This document shows positions 1 through 8,393 of a stretch of DNA of 64,000 nt, one piece after another. Where the stretch lies: contig NZ_CP134227.1 in NCBI RefSeq assembly GCF_031656915.1, positions 1,364,001-1,428,000 of the forward strand. The letters run 5' to 3'. The number at the start of each line of letters is the position of its first letter. Within the stretch, counting starts at the first letter, position 1. Both the position numbers and the translations under genes were made by a program. This DNA is from Nocardioides marmorisolisilvae (GTDB lineage Bacteria > Actinomycetota > Actinomycetes > Propionibacteriales > Nocardioidaceae). Under the pieces are notes generated by a model that made no database searches, was not told the DNA's origin, and worked only from the letters and a program-made list of their open reading frames with translations.

Positions 1-770
1 CGCTTGGCGATCTCCCGACGCAGGTCGTCGATGCCCTCGCCGGTGCGCGCCGAGATCGCCAGCAGCGGGACCTGGCCCAGTCCGTCGGCGGCGAGGAGCC
101 GCCGAACGTCGGACATGATCGTCTGCCGTCGTCCCGGCGCGACCTCGTCGATGTGGTTGAGCACCACCATCATCACGTCACGGTGGGCCGCCATCGGCCG
201 AAGGAAGCGGTCGTGGATCGCGGCGTCGGCGTACTTCTGCGGGTCCAGCACCCACACCATCAGGTCGGTCAGCTCGATCAGCCGGTCGACCTCGAGGTGG
301 TGGGCGGTCTCCGTCGAGTCGTGGTCGGGCAGGTCCAACAGCACCAGGCCATCGAGGTCGGCGACCTCCCGGCCGGTGTCGAGCATCGAGTCGCGCATCA
401 CCTGATGGCGCAGCGGGATGCCCAACCACTCGAGCAGATCTGACGGATTGTCGCGACCCCACACGCAGGCCGTCGTCCAGGAGGTGGTGGGGCGGCGGAC
501 CCCCACGGCAGCGACGTCGAGGCCGCTCAGCGCGTTGAACGTCGAGGACTTGCCCGATCCGGTGGCACCGGCGAGGGCGACGACGGTGTGCCGCGCCGAC
601 ATCCGCAGACGCTGACCGGCGCGAAGGGCGACGGTGCGTGCAGGTGCCAGGATCTCCTCGTCGATGCGGCCCTCAGACGCCTCCACCGCATCGTGCAGGC
701 CGTTGACGCGTGCGTCGAGATCGTTGCGCCGCCCGAGCCTGTCACGGGCAGCGTCCAGGAGTGCGGTCAC
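1..770 (-). CDS. Dynamin-like/YfjP-type GTPase, 3' part cut by window edge
   Basis: This is a membrane-remodelling or stress-type GTPase of the dynamin superfamily. The GTG start at 770 overlaps the stop of the upstream gene (GTGA), so the two are translationally coupled. The first 256 codons are visible: a G1 P-loop GATGSGKS at residues 68-75, a G3 motif DLPDHDS at 146-152, and NHID at 205-208 in the G4 position, where NKxD is usual. The C-terminal half, where helical and membrane segments would be expected, lies outside the window. Having two such GTPases side by side resembles paired bacterial dynamin-like proteins. The family call is firm; the cellular role is inferred. Confidence 0.8.
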   Translation of the reverse strand, partial: MTALLDAARDRLGRRNDLDARVNGLHDAVEASEGRIDEEILAPARTVALRAGQRLRMSARHTVVALAGATGSGKSSTFNALSGLDVAAVGVRRPTTSWTTACVWGRDNPSDLLEWLGIPLRHQVMRDSMLDTGREVADLDGLVLLDLPDHDSTETAHHLEVDRLIELTDLMVWVLDPQKYADAAIHDRFLRPMAAHRDVMMVVLNHIDEVAPGRRQTIMSDVRRLLAADGLGQVPLLAISARTGEGIDDLRREIAK

Positions 771-2488
771 AGCCCGTCCTCCTGGCGGTAGCGCAGATCG
801 TCGACCTGTCGGGCGAGGTTGCGCAACCTCTCCGAGGGGTCGTCACCGAGGCCGAGGTCGTCCAGCAACGCGGTATAGCGACCGCGCTCCTCGGCGAGCA
901 GTGCCTCGACCCGCCGACGAAGGTCCTTGCGGGCACGCTCGGCGAGGCGGCGGACGGCCTGGTCGCCGAAGACCGCCTCCAGCACCTTCTGACCGAGTAC
1001 GGCGCTGCCGCCCGCGATCCCGACCTCCGCACCGGTCACGCCACCGGTGGAGGCGAACACCACCACCATCAACGCGACGGCGAGCCCGTTGACGCCGTAC
1101 GCGAGGAAGCGGGCAGTGGCGCGCTTGTCTGCGCCCTCGGTGCGGATCAGGTCGAGCAGGTCGGCCTGCCAGTCACGCACCAGCCGCTCGGTCATCGGGC
1201 GGGCGCCCCGCGACGCCCGGGACAGGTCTGCCGAGGTGGTCTCGAGCAGCGCGCGTCCGGTCGCCGACGACCGCCAGCTCTTGTCCGTCCGCTCGGCGGC
1301 GGACTCGGCGTGCTCGAGGACCAATGTCTGCAGCCCGGACTCGACCGCGACGCTGACCCGGGTGGCTGCCTGCGGCTGGCCCTTCACGGCCCGCACGAGG
1401 CGGTCGCGAGCCCAGCTCACCTTGGACTCGAGCGTCTTGAGCAGCTCGCCCGTGCCGACGAAGTCGCTCCAGCGGGAGAGCACCTCGCCGCGCAGCAGGG
1501 TGCCGTCGGCACAGGCACGGTCCACGTCTTCTCCGGCCTGCTCGTAGCAGCGCACGACGTCGTTGCGCAGCTGCTGTGCGGCCTGTTGCTGCTCGGCGCT
1601 GGCGTCGGCGATCGTGTAGACCCGCCGGGCGATCGTCCTGATCGCGCCGCCGAGGGTCTGACGGACCACCCCCGACCGGGCATCGGTGTCGGCGGCGAGC
1701 GCTTCCAGCCACTCCTGGATCCGCTCCACTGACGCGATGGGCAGCAGCCCGCTCTCGTCCAACTCGGTCTCGGGCACTTGGAACAGCGGCGAGTCACGCA
1801 GCCCGCGGGCGCTCAGCATCCGGCTCAGATGGCTGGCCACCTCGGGCACGGCGGCCGGAGCGGTCCGGTCGAGCACGATCGCTACCGCGGCCGACCGTTC
1901 GGCTGCCTTGTGCAGGAACTCCCACGGGACCTGGTCGGCGTAGCGCGCAGCGGAGGTGACGAACAGCCACATGTCGGCAGCGGCGAGCAACTGGGCGGCA
2001 AGCTCGCGGTTCTGCTGCTCCACGGAGTCGATGTCTGGTGCGTCCAGGATCGCGAGGCCCTCCGGCACCCGGTCGGAGGCGACGAGCTGGAGTGCGCCGG
2101 GGTCGGCGGATGCCCGGCTGGTCCGCTGGAAGTCCGGGAGGATGCGGGACTGGTCGAACCAGTCCGCGTCGGTCGGGTGGTGCACCAGCACCGGCGAACG
2201 GGTGGTCGGGCGGAGCACGCCGGCCTCGGTGACGACCTCGCCGACGATGGAGTTCACCAGCGTGGACTTCCCGGCTCCGGTCGATCCCCCGACGACCGTG
2301 AGCAGCGGCGCGTCTATCTGGACGAGCCGGGGCAGGACGTAGTCCTCGAGCTGGGACACGATCTCGCTGCGCAGGGTGCGGACCTGCTCGACCTCGGGGA
2401 GCTCGAGGGGCAGCCGGGTGCCTTGGAGCGCCTCGTGCAGCCTGACCAGGGTGGTCAGCATCTGCGTCGCCGGATCAGACCCGCTCAC
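767..2488 (-). CDS. Dynamin-family GTPase
   Basis: A 573-aa GTPase, partner of the next gene downstream. The P-loop GGSTGAGKST is at residues 67-76, and a DAPDIDS motif fits the G3 position. A long helical region follows, then a hydrophobic hairpin near residues 460-505 that probably inserts in the membrane, then a basic, Arg-rich helical C-terminus. The GTG start at 2488 is chosen because it overlaps the PrsW stop (GTGA); an upstream ATG at 2554 would lie inside that gene. The order prsW - GTPase 2 - GTPase 1, with 4-bp overlaps, indicates one operon, possibly for membrane stress. Confidence 0.82.
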   Translation of the reverse strand: MSGSDPATQMLTTLVRLHEALQGTRLPLELPEVEQVRTLRSEIVSQLEDYVLPRLVQIDAPLLTVVGGSTGAGKSTLVNSIVGEVVTEAGVLRPTTRSPVLVHHPTDADWFDQSRILPDFQRTSRASADPGALQLVASDRVPEGLAILDAPDIDSVEQQNRELAAQLLAAADMWLFVTSAARYADQVPWEFLHKAAERSAAVAIVLDRTAPAAVPEVASHLSRMLSARGLRDSPLFQVPETELDESGLLPIASVERIQEWLEALAADTDARSGVVRQTLGGAIRTIARRVYTIADASAEQQQAAQQLRNDVVRCYEQAGEDVDRACADGTLLRGEVLSRWSDFVGTGELLKTLESKVSWARDRLVRAVKGQPQAATRVSVAVESGLQTLVLEHAESAAERTDKSWRSSATGRALLETTSADLSRASRGARPMTERLVRDWQADLLDLIRTEGADKRATARFLAYGVNGLAVALMVVVFASTGGVTGAEVGIAGGSAVLGQKVLEAVFGDQAVRRLAERARKDLRRRVEALLAEERGRYTALLDDLGLGDDPSERLRNLARQVDDLRYRQEDGL

Positions 2489-3642
2489 CGTGCTTCTCCG
2501 CTCCTGTGCGAGGGAACCGGGCGGGCTCCGCTGACGCCGTTCGCAACCGGCCACAGCAGTCTGGGCCGCAGTGCTCGCAGGGCCTCGACGTGCTGCTGGC
2601 CGAGCGCCTCGAAGCCGGCAGGCGCGGTCCCGCGCAGGTACCTGTGGTGCAGGTAGGCCAGCTCGATCGCCTCACGCTGATACGCCGCCATCGTCCGTCG
2701 GGCCGGCGTACCGCCCGCGCGCTGGGCATACCGGCGGCAGGCACGCCTCGCGGGCAGCCGGACGAGCCACGGGATCTCGGACGGATCGAGGAAGCCCCGC
2801 TTGGCGCAGTCGGCCAGCGCGGAGGTCAGCATCCGGCCCTCCCGCGCGCGGGCCCAGACTGCGAAACCGGCGAACAGCAGGAAGGCGGGCACCATCAAGA
2901 AGAGGTAGGCGGAGACCGCGCCGCGGCCGTGGTCGACCATCAGCGCCCCGTTCCACAGACCGTGCGCACAGACCGCCAGCAGGTAGCCCACGACCGGGGC
3001 GCCGAAGCGCACCATGCGTCGACGTGACGAGACGGCGATCCCGACACCGACCCCGGTGAAGGCGGTGAACAGCGGGTGCGCGAACGGCGAGAAGAGACAC
3101 CGGATCACAAACAGTCCGACGGCGCCCTCCAACCCACCGGTCGCTCCGTTGTCGCCCATGTACGCCGACGTCAGGTAGAGGATGTTCTCGACGAACGCGA
3201 AGCCGATGCCCACCATTCCGGCGTACACGATGCCGTCGAGGATGCCGTCGAGCTCCTGGCGTCGGTAGAAGAGCAGCAGCACGATGAAGAGACCCTTGGC
3301 GGCCTCCTCGGTGAGTGGTGCGACCACGACGGCCGTGATGGCCTGGCCGTCGCCGAACGCGAAGGTGTCGACCGCCTGCAGGACCAGCGCGATCGTGGTC
3401 GCCACGAACGCGCCCCATCCCAGCCCGAGCACCAGCAGCGAGCGCGGCTCGGGCTCGTAGCGGTCCAGCCACAGGTAGCAGGCGATCAACGGGGCGACGG
3501 GCACCGCGGCCAGCACGGTGCCGGTCACCAGCGCCAGTGGAGCGCCCGAGAGCAGCAGCACCACGCCGATCGCCAACGCACCGACGAGCATCACCGTGCT
3601 GACGAGCACGGTGAAGACGGTGGTGTTGTGGCGGGCCGGCAT
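2485..3642 (-). CDS. PrsW-family intramembrane metalloprotease
   Basis: A polytopic membrane protein of 385 aa in the PrsW family (B. subtilis PrsW makes the first cut in an anti-sigma factor). Visible family motifs are EEAAK at residues 112-116, FAFVEN at 148-153 and a later HPLF motif in another membrane helix; together these supply the putative metal ligands. The C-terminal ~110 residues are soluble and basic. The start codon is 6 nt after a TACGCT -10 box, so the mRNA is probably leaderless. It heads an operon with two dynamin-like GTPases. The substrate is unknown, and no anti-sigma factor gene is nearby. Confidence 0.85.
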   Translation of the reverse strand: MPARHNTTVFTVLVSTVMLVGALAIGVVLLLSGAPLALVTGTVLAAVPVAPLIACYLWLDRYEPEPRSLLVLGLGWGAFVATTIALVLQAVDTFAFGDGQAITAVVVAPLTEEAAKGLFIVLLLFYRRQELDGILDGIVYAGMVGIGFAFVENILYLTSAYMGDNGATGGLEGAVGLFVIRCLFSPFAHPLFTAFTGVGVGIAVSSRRRMVRFGAPVVGYLLAVCAHGLWNGALMVDHGRGAVSAYLFLMVPAFLLFAGFAVWARAREGRMLTSALADCAKRGFLDPSEIPWLVRLPARRACRRYAQRAGGTPARRTMAAYQREAIELAYLHHRYLRGTAPAGFEALGQQHVEALRALRPRLLWPVANGVSGARPVPSHRSGEAR

Positions 3643-3648
3643 GGCCGT

Positions 3649-3654
3649 AGCGTA
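3649..3654 (-). promoter_or_regulatory. -10 box of leaderless prsW promoter
   Basis: TACGCT on the minus strand ends 6 nt before the ATG at 3642, which places the start codon at the expected transcription start. No conserved -35 is obvious. Confidence 0.5.
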
Positions 3655-3680
3655 TCGACAGCGGCGGGTGCCGGCCGACG

Positions 3681-3686
3681 TAGAGT
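3681..3686 (+). promoter_or_regulatory. -10 box of leaderless aminopeptidase promoter
   Basis: TAGAGT lies 6 nt before the GTG start at 3693 and diverges from the prsW promoter across a 50-bp intergenic region. Confidence 0.5.
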
Positions 3687-3692
3687 TGCAGC

Positions 3693-5111
3693 GTGAGTGA
3701 GGACACCCAGCAGCACACCGACGAGCACACCGAGAGCCACGACCCCGCCGTACCCGAGGCCTACGCGGCTTTCATGCGCGAGGGGTGGGGCGAGCGCGAG
3801 CTCGACCTGCAGCGACACCCGGTCGCCGACTTCGCCGATCTGCGACGCAAGCGGCTGTCCGAGGCGTTCCCCGGCGAGCGCCTGGTCGTTCCCGCAGGGA
3901 CGTTCAAGGTGCGCGCCAACGACACCGACTACCGCTTCCGGGCCGACACCGCGCACACCTGGCTGAGCGGCAACCAGACCAGCGACGCCGTGGTCGTGAT
4001 CGACGACGGCCAGGCCGTGCTCTACGCGCGTCCGCGCAGCTCGCGTGAGACCGACGAGTTCTTCCGCGACCGGCAGTACGGCGAGCTCTGGGCCGGCCGT
4101 CGGCCGTCGCTGCGCGAGATCTCCGACTCGCTCGGCATCGAGACCCGGCACATCGCCGACCTGCCCGACGTACTTCGCAGCGGGCACCGCACCCGCGTGC
4201 ACCGCGGGGTGGACCCCTCGGTCGATCGTCTTGTCCTCGCCGACGACGACCGTGACGCTGAGCTGACCCGGGTGCTCGCCGAGCTGCGCCTGGTCAAGGA
4301 CGAGTGGGAGCTGGGCGAGCTCCAGCACGCCTGCGACATCACCACGCTGGGCTTCGAGGACAGCGTCCGCGACTGGGACAACGCGATCCGTTACGGCGAA
4401 CGCTGGATCGAGGGCACGTTCTTCCGTCGAGCGCGGGCCATGGGCAACGACATCGGCTACGACTCGATCGTCGGCGGCGGCCGGCACGCGACGACACTGC
4501 ACTGGATCGACAACACCGGACCGATCACGCCGGGTGACCTGGTGCTGCTCGACATGGGCGCCGAGGCGCCCTCGCTGTACACCGCGGACGTCACCCGCAC
4601 CCTCCCCGTGTCCGGCACGTTCACGCCGCTGCAGCGGGATCTCTACGCGCTCGTGCTCACCGCCCAGCAGCGCGGGATGGACGCGATCCAGCCCGGCGAG
4701 ACCTTCCGGGTGGCGCACCACGCCGCGATGGACGTGCTGGCCCATGGGCTGGCCGACCTGGGACTGCTGCCCTGCTCCGCGGAGGAGGCGCTCGACCCGC
4801 AGAGCCGAGTCCACGCCCGCTGGACGCTGCATGGGGTCAGCCACATGCTCGGGATGGACGTGCACGACTGTGCCCAGGCGGCCGCGGAGACCTATCCCGA
4901 GGGTGACCTCGCCGAGGGGATGGTGCTCACCGTCGAGCCGGGGCTCTACTTCCAGGAGGACGACCTGCTGGTACCCGAGGAGCTCCGAGGCATCGGCATC
5001 CGGATCGAGGACGACGTCGTCGTGACCGCCGAGGGCTGCCGCAACCTCTCCGCGGCGCTCCCCCGCGACCCCGGGGCCGTCGAGGAGTGGATGGGCTCCC
5101 TGCGCGGCTGA
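3693..5111 (+). CDS. pepP: Xaa-Pro aminopeptidase, M24B family
   Basis: A cytosolic metallo-aminopeptidase that removes N-terminal residues preceding proline. It has 472 aa: an N-terminal creatinase-like domain (about 1-200) and a C-terminal pita-bread domain. The five metal ligands are recognisable: the Asp pair around LLDMGAE and YTADVTRT, His in HGVSHMLG, Glu in VEPGLYF and Glu in IRIEDD. The GTG start is preceded by TAGAGT at -10 spacing, so it is probably leaderless. The first ~20 residues are rich in His, Glu and Thr and look disordered. The next gene starts 1 bp after the stop. Confidence 0.9.
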   Translation: MSEDTQQHTDEHTESHDPAVPEAYAAFMREGWGERELDLQRHPVADFADLRRKRLSEAFPGERLVVPAGTFKVRANDTDYRFRADTAHTWLSGNQTSDAVVVIDDGQAVLYARPRSSRETDEFFRDRQYGELWAGRRPSLREISDSLGIETRHIADLPDVLRSGHRTRVHRGVDPSVDRLVLADDDRDAELTRVLAELRLVKDEWELGELQHACDITTLGFEDSVRDWDNAIRYGERWIEGTFFRRARAMGNDIGYDSIVGGGRHATTLHWIDNTGPITPGDLVLLDMGAEAPSLYTADVTRTLPVSGTFTPLQRDLYALVLTAQQRGMDAIQPGETFRVAHHAAMDVLAHGLADLGLLPCSAEEALDPQSRVHARWTLHGVSHMLGMDVHDCAQAAAETYPEGDLAEGMVLTVEPGLYFQEDDLLVPEELRGIGIRIEDDVVVTAEGCRNLSAALPRDPGAVEEWMGSLRG

Positions 5112-5112
5112 G

Positions 5113-6240
5113 GTGGACTGCACCCACTACGACGCCGGCCGGTGTCGCTCATGCTCTTTGCTCGAGGTGCCCCGCGCCGAGCAGCTCACCCGCAAGGAAC
5201 TGGCCTGCCGCACCCTGGTGCCGGCGCAACGCTGGTTGCCGACGGCGGCCGGCCCCGACGCGGCGTTCCGCAACAAGGCGAAGATGGTGGTGGCCGGGAC
5301 CGTCGACCAACCGACCCTGGGGATCCTCGGCCCGAACGGGTCGGGGGTCGACCTGCGCGACTGCGGCCTGCACGCACCGGGCCTGCAGTCGGCCCTCCCC
5401 TCGCTGGCACGGTTCGTGACCAGGGCCGGCCTGACGCCGTACGACGTGCCTGCGCGCCGCGGCGAGCTCAAGCTGCTCATCGCCACGGAGTCCCCCGACG
5501 GAGAGCTGATGGTGCGCTTCGTCCTGCGGTCGCAGGAGCCGGTGGCTCGGATCCGCAAGCACCTGCCGCAGCTGCTGGGCGAGCTGCCCGGGCTGCGGGT
5601 CGTGACGGTGAACCTGCAGCCCGAGCACAAGGCCGTGCTGGAGGGAGAGCGCGAGATCGTGCTCACCGAGGCGGCCACCCTGCCGATGCGCGTCAACGAC
5701 GTCACGCTGCAGCTCCACCCGCAGGGCTTCTTCCAGACCAACACGCTGCTCGCCGCAGCGCTCTACCAGCAGGCACGCGACTGGGCGAACGAGGTCGGCC
5801 CACGCACGGTCTGGGACCTCTACTGCGGGGTGGGGGGCTTCGCCGCGCACCTCGTGGCCTCGGACCGTTCGATGCTCGGTGTCGAGGTCAGCGTCGGCGC
5901 CGTCGAGGGGGCGCGGGCAGCCTCGGGTCCATCGTCGGGCCCCGCTGCCGACTTCGTCGCCGCCGACGCCACGGCCTATGCGATCGCTGCCGCCACGTCT
6001 CCGGACCTGGTGGTGGTGAACCCGCCGCGTCGCGGTATCGGCCCGGAGCTGGCCGGCTGGCTGGACCAGTCGACCGTGGGTCACGTCATCTACTCCAGCT
6101 GCAACGCCACCACGCTGGCCCGGGACCTCGCCGCGATGCCCGCTTTCCAGGTGAGCCGGGCCCGGATGTTCGACATGTTCCCGCAGACCGACCATTACGA
6201 GGTGATGGTGCTTCTCGAACGGTCAGATCGACCGGACTGA
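5113..6240 (+). CDS. rlmC: 23S rRNA (uracil-5-)-methyltransferase, RlmC-like
   Basis: A SAM-dependent m5U methyltransferase with a [4Fe-4S] cluster, 375 aa. N-terminal cysteines at 3, 11 and 14 and one in DLRDCGL fit the RumA/RumB cluster site. The SAM-binding motif is DLYCGVGGFAAHL, and the catalytic Cys sits in YSSCNATTL near the C-terminus, followed by MFPQTDHYE, typical of the family. The short form without a TRAM domain favours RlmC (U747) over RlmD. The GTG start lies 1 bp after the aminopeptidase stop, implying coupled translation. Confidence 0.88.
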   Translation: MDCTHYDAGRCRSCSLLEVPRAEQLTRKELACRTLVPAQRWLPTAAGPDAAFRNKAKMVVAGTVDQPTLGILGPNGSGVDLRDCGLHAPGLQSALPSLARFVTRAGLTPYDVPARRGELKLLIATESPDGELMVRFVLRSQEPVARIRKHLPQLLGELPGLRVVTVNLQPEHKAVLEGEREIVLTEAATLPMRVNDVTLQLHPQGFFQTNTLLAAALYQQARDWANEVGPRTVWDLYCGVGGFAAHLVASDRSMLGVEVSVGAVEGARAASGPSSGPAADFVAADATAYAIAAATSPDLVVVNPPRRGIGPELAGWLDQSTVGHVIYSSCNATTLARDLAAMPAFQVSRARMFDMFPQTDHYEVMVLLERSDRPD

Positions 6241-6457
6241 ACGGCAGGGTCTCGAACCGGCCTCCGCCGGGCAGCAGCCATCTCCAGCGCGGTTCGAATC
6301 CAGCGTCCGCCTCCGACGAGGAGAGCGGGAGCTGATGCGCGCTCGGGCTGACCCGTCCCTCGGGCTCGCGCGGCGCGTGACGGGGGCTGGTGACGAGACA
6401 GCACAGCGGCCTGTGACAAAGGCAGGACATCCTGCCGCCCGTGTGTCAGCATCAGCC

Positions 6458-7993
6458 ATGTCCCAGACCAGCAAGGTCAGCGCGCGTCCATTGTTCTCAG
6501 TGCTTGCGATCGCGGGGCTGTCGCTCAGCGGCCTGGTGGCCGCCAGCCAGGCCGACGGGGCGTCGGCTGTGCCGCTGAACAGGTGCGCCGAACCCGACAA
6601 CGGCTTTCCCGTGATCGACGGGGTGAGCTTCGAACCGCCCGCGGTCGACGTGACGGAGGCGTCGAGCGAGGTGACGATGACCGTGCGCGTCCACGACACG
6701 GGCGGGCCGGGAGACCCCAGCGGGGTCCGGCACATCCTGACCGAGGTGAGAGCGGAGGACGGCCCACGCCTGTACCTCGACCTCGACCGCAAGACCGCGC
6801 AGTCGTTCTCCGCCACGTTCACGGTGCCGCGCCATGCTCGTGCCGGCGCGTGGAAGGTGGACGGGCTCGTCCGGCTCGAGGACGCCGCGGGCAACGACGC
6901 CGTCGACGACCGCGATCCCGATGCCGTCACCCAGGCGGCGCTGGACGCAGGCGTGCTCACCGTGACCTCCACGCCGGACACGACCGCGCCGGTGGTCAGC
7001 TCCTTCGACCTGCCGACGCGGCACGTCGACACTCGGACGCACTCGCGCCAGGTGCCCGTGGTGGTGCACGCCACCGACGACGACGCCGGGGTCCAGCAGG
7101 TCCTGGTCCAAGCGGCGCGGCATCGCCACATCCAGAGCGCCGCGCTCCACCGCAAGGAGGACGGGTCCTTCCGTGGGTCCCTGACGATCCCGCGCTGGCA
7201 GGGCACCGGCGACTGGAAGGTCCAGCGGATCGACCTGCTCGACAAGGTCGGCAACCAGGCTCTCTATTCTCGCGGACGGCTCGACTCGGTCGGGGATCCG
7301 GAGTTCGCGGTGAGGAGCGGCGACGACACCGCCGAGCCGCGGCTCGAGAAGGTCCGGACCAGGCCCACTCCGGTCGACATCCGGAGGCACGGCAGGACCG
7401 TCCACTTCGCCGCGCACATCCGCGACCGCGGGGCCGGGGTCGACACCGGCGAGATCGCCTTCGCCGGTCGGTCGATCGCCCTGAAGCGTACCGACGGCTC
7501 CCGCCGCCACGGCGTCTGGTCGGGCTCGATGCGCCTCGGTCGCTGCCAGACGCTGCCCAGACGCGCCGCGATGATCGTGCGCGCTACCGACAGGGCGGAC
7601 AACGAGATGGAGGTGCTCGGACCCAGGGTCAGGGTTCGCTCGGCTGACCATGCGATCCGCGGCGTGTCGCGATCGACCTCGACGCTTGCGCGACGTGGGC
7701 CGCTGGCCCTGCGGTTCCGCGAGGCGGTCAACGGCATCGGCGCACGCAGCGCGCCCGTCCGCCCGGGCACGGGGGGGCCCGGGCTCGCCGGCAGTTGGCG
7801 CTGCTTCAACGCACACGACCATCACACCTCGTGCCGGACCGGCAAGGTGCGGCGTGCGACCTGGCGACCGGACCATCGCCTGGCCGCGCACTCGGCGTAC
7901 CTCTTGGTTCTCAACCCGGAGCACAACCTGGGCATCAGGGATCTCGCCGGGAACCCCTTCCGGCGCGAGCGGCTCTCCTGGTCGACCCGCTGA
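6458..7993 (+). CDS. Secreted protein with Ig-like repeats, function unknown
   Basis: A 511-aa exported protein. The N-terminus has a positive stretch, a hydrophobic core and Ala-rich residues ending near ASQADGASA, a Sec signal peptide. The mature part contains about three beta-rich units, each with a V-x-D/H-x-x-D segment followed by a GxWKV-type strand (for example AGAWKVDG and GTGDWKVQR), as in bacterial Ig-like or cadherin-like modules. A final segment with NLGIRDLAGNPF resembles a bacterial Big-like domain end. No catalytic motif is visible. Start at 6458 is chosen for the signal peptide; an upstream in-frame ATG at 6335 would bury it. The 217 bp before it hold no gene. Confidence 0.72.
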   Translation: MSQTSKVSARPLFSVLAIAGLSLSGLVAASQADGASAVPLNRCAEPDNGFPVIDGVSFEPPAVDVTEASSEVTMTVRVHDTGGPGDPSGVRHILTEVRAEDGPRLYLDLDRKTAQSFSATFTVPRHARAGAWKVDGLVRLEDAAGNDAVDDRDPDAVTQAALDAGVLTVTSTPDTTAPVVSSFDLPTRHVDTRTHSRQVPVVVHATDDDAGVQQVLVQAARHRHIQSAALHRKEDGSFRGSLTIPRWQGTGDWKVQRIDLLDKVGNQALYSRGRLDSVGDPEFAVRSGDDTAEPRLEKVRTRPTPVDIRRHGRTVHFAAHIRDRGAGVDTGEIAFAGRSIALKRTDGSRRHGVWSGSMRLGRCQTLPRRAAMIVRATDRADNEMEVLGPRVRVRSADHAIRGVSRSTSTLARRGPLALRFREAVNGIGARSAPVRPGTGGPGLAGSWRCFNAHDHHTSCRTGKVRRATWRPDHRLAAHSAYLLVLNPEHNLGIRDLAGNPFRRERLSWSTR

Positions 7994-8163
7994 GTCCGGA
8001 TCGGCACGCGCCACAGACAGTGGCGGCTGCCTTTCCGTGCGCTGCGTCGGTCATGATCTGACGGGCGAGCGCTCATCGCCGGATGTGACGACTCGGCCCC
8101 TGGATGCGACCCGCATTGCGGCATACTCGTGCCTGGATCGGCGCCGCCCGAGTGCGCCCTCCG

Positions 8164-8237
8164 GCCCCCGTAGCTCAGCTGGATAGAGCAAGAGCCTTCT
8201 AATCTCTAGGTCGCAGGTTCGAGTCCTGCCGGGGGCG
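8164..8237 (+). tRNA. tRNA-Arg (anticodon UCU)
   Basis: A 74-nt cloverleaf. The acceptor stem GCCCCCG pairs with CGGGGGC, the D arm is GCTC/GAGC, the anticodon loop is CTTCTAA (UCU), and the T arm is GCAGG-TTCGAGT-CCTGC. The last base pair of the anticodon stem is a C-T mismatch. The CCA end is not encoded. It reads AGA codons, which are rare in such a genome. Confidence 0.93.
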
Positions 8238-8393
8238 CCGAGCTCCACCGCGATCACCCAGACCGGGCCGGACGACGCGCTCACTCAAGATTGACTCAGG
8301 ATCGCCGCAAGGTTGCCGCAGGTCCGCTCATTCCGGGCCGACCCTCGCGCACAGTGGGTCCAGCGACTTCCGCTGGACCGAACGGAGAGCACC

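Noticed and set aside
6241-6330. tRNA-like fragment containing GGTTCGAATCC and a CGCCTCCG end
   Set aside because: No D arm or paired acceptor stem, and the T stem does not pair beyond two bases. At most a decayed remnant.
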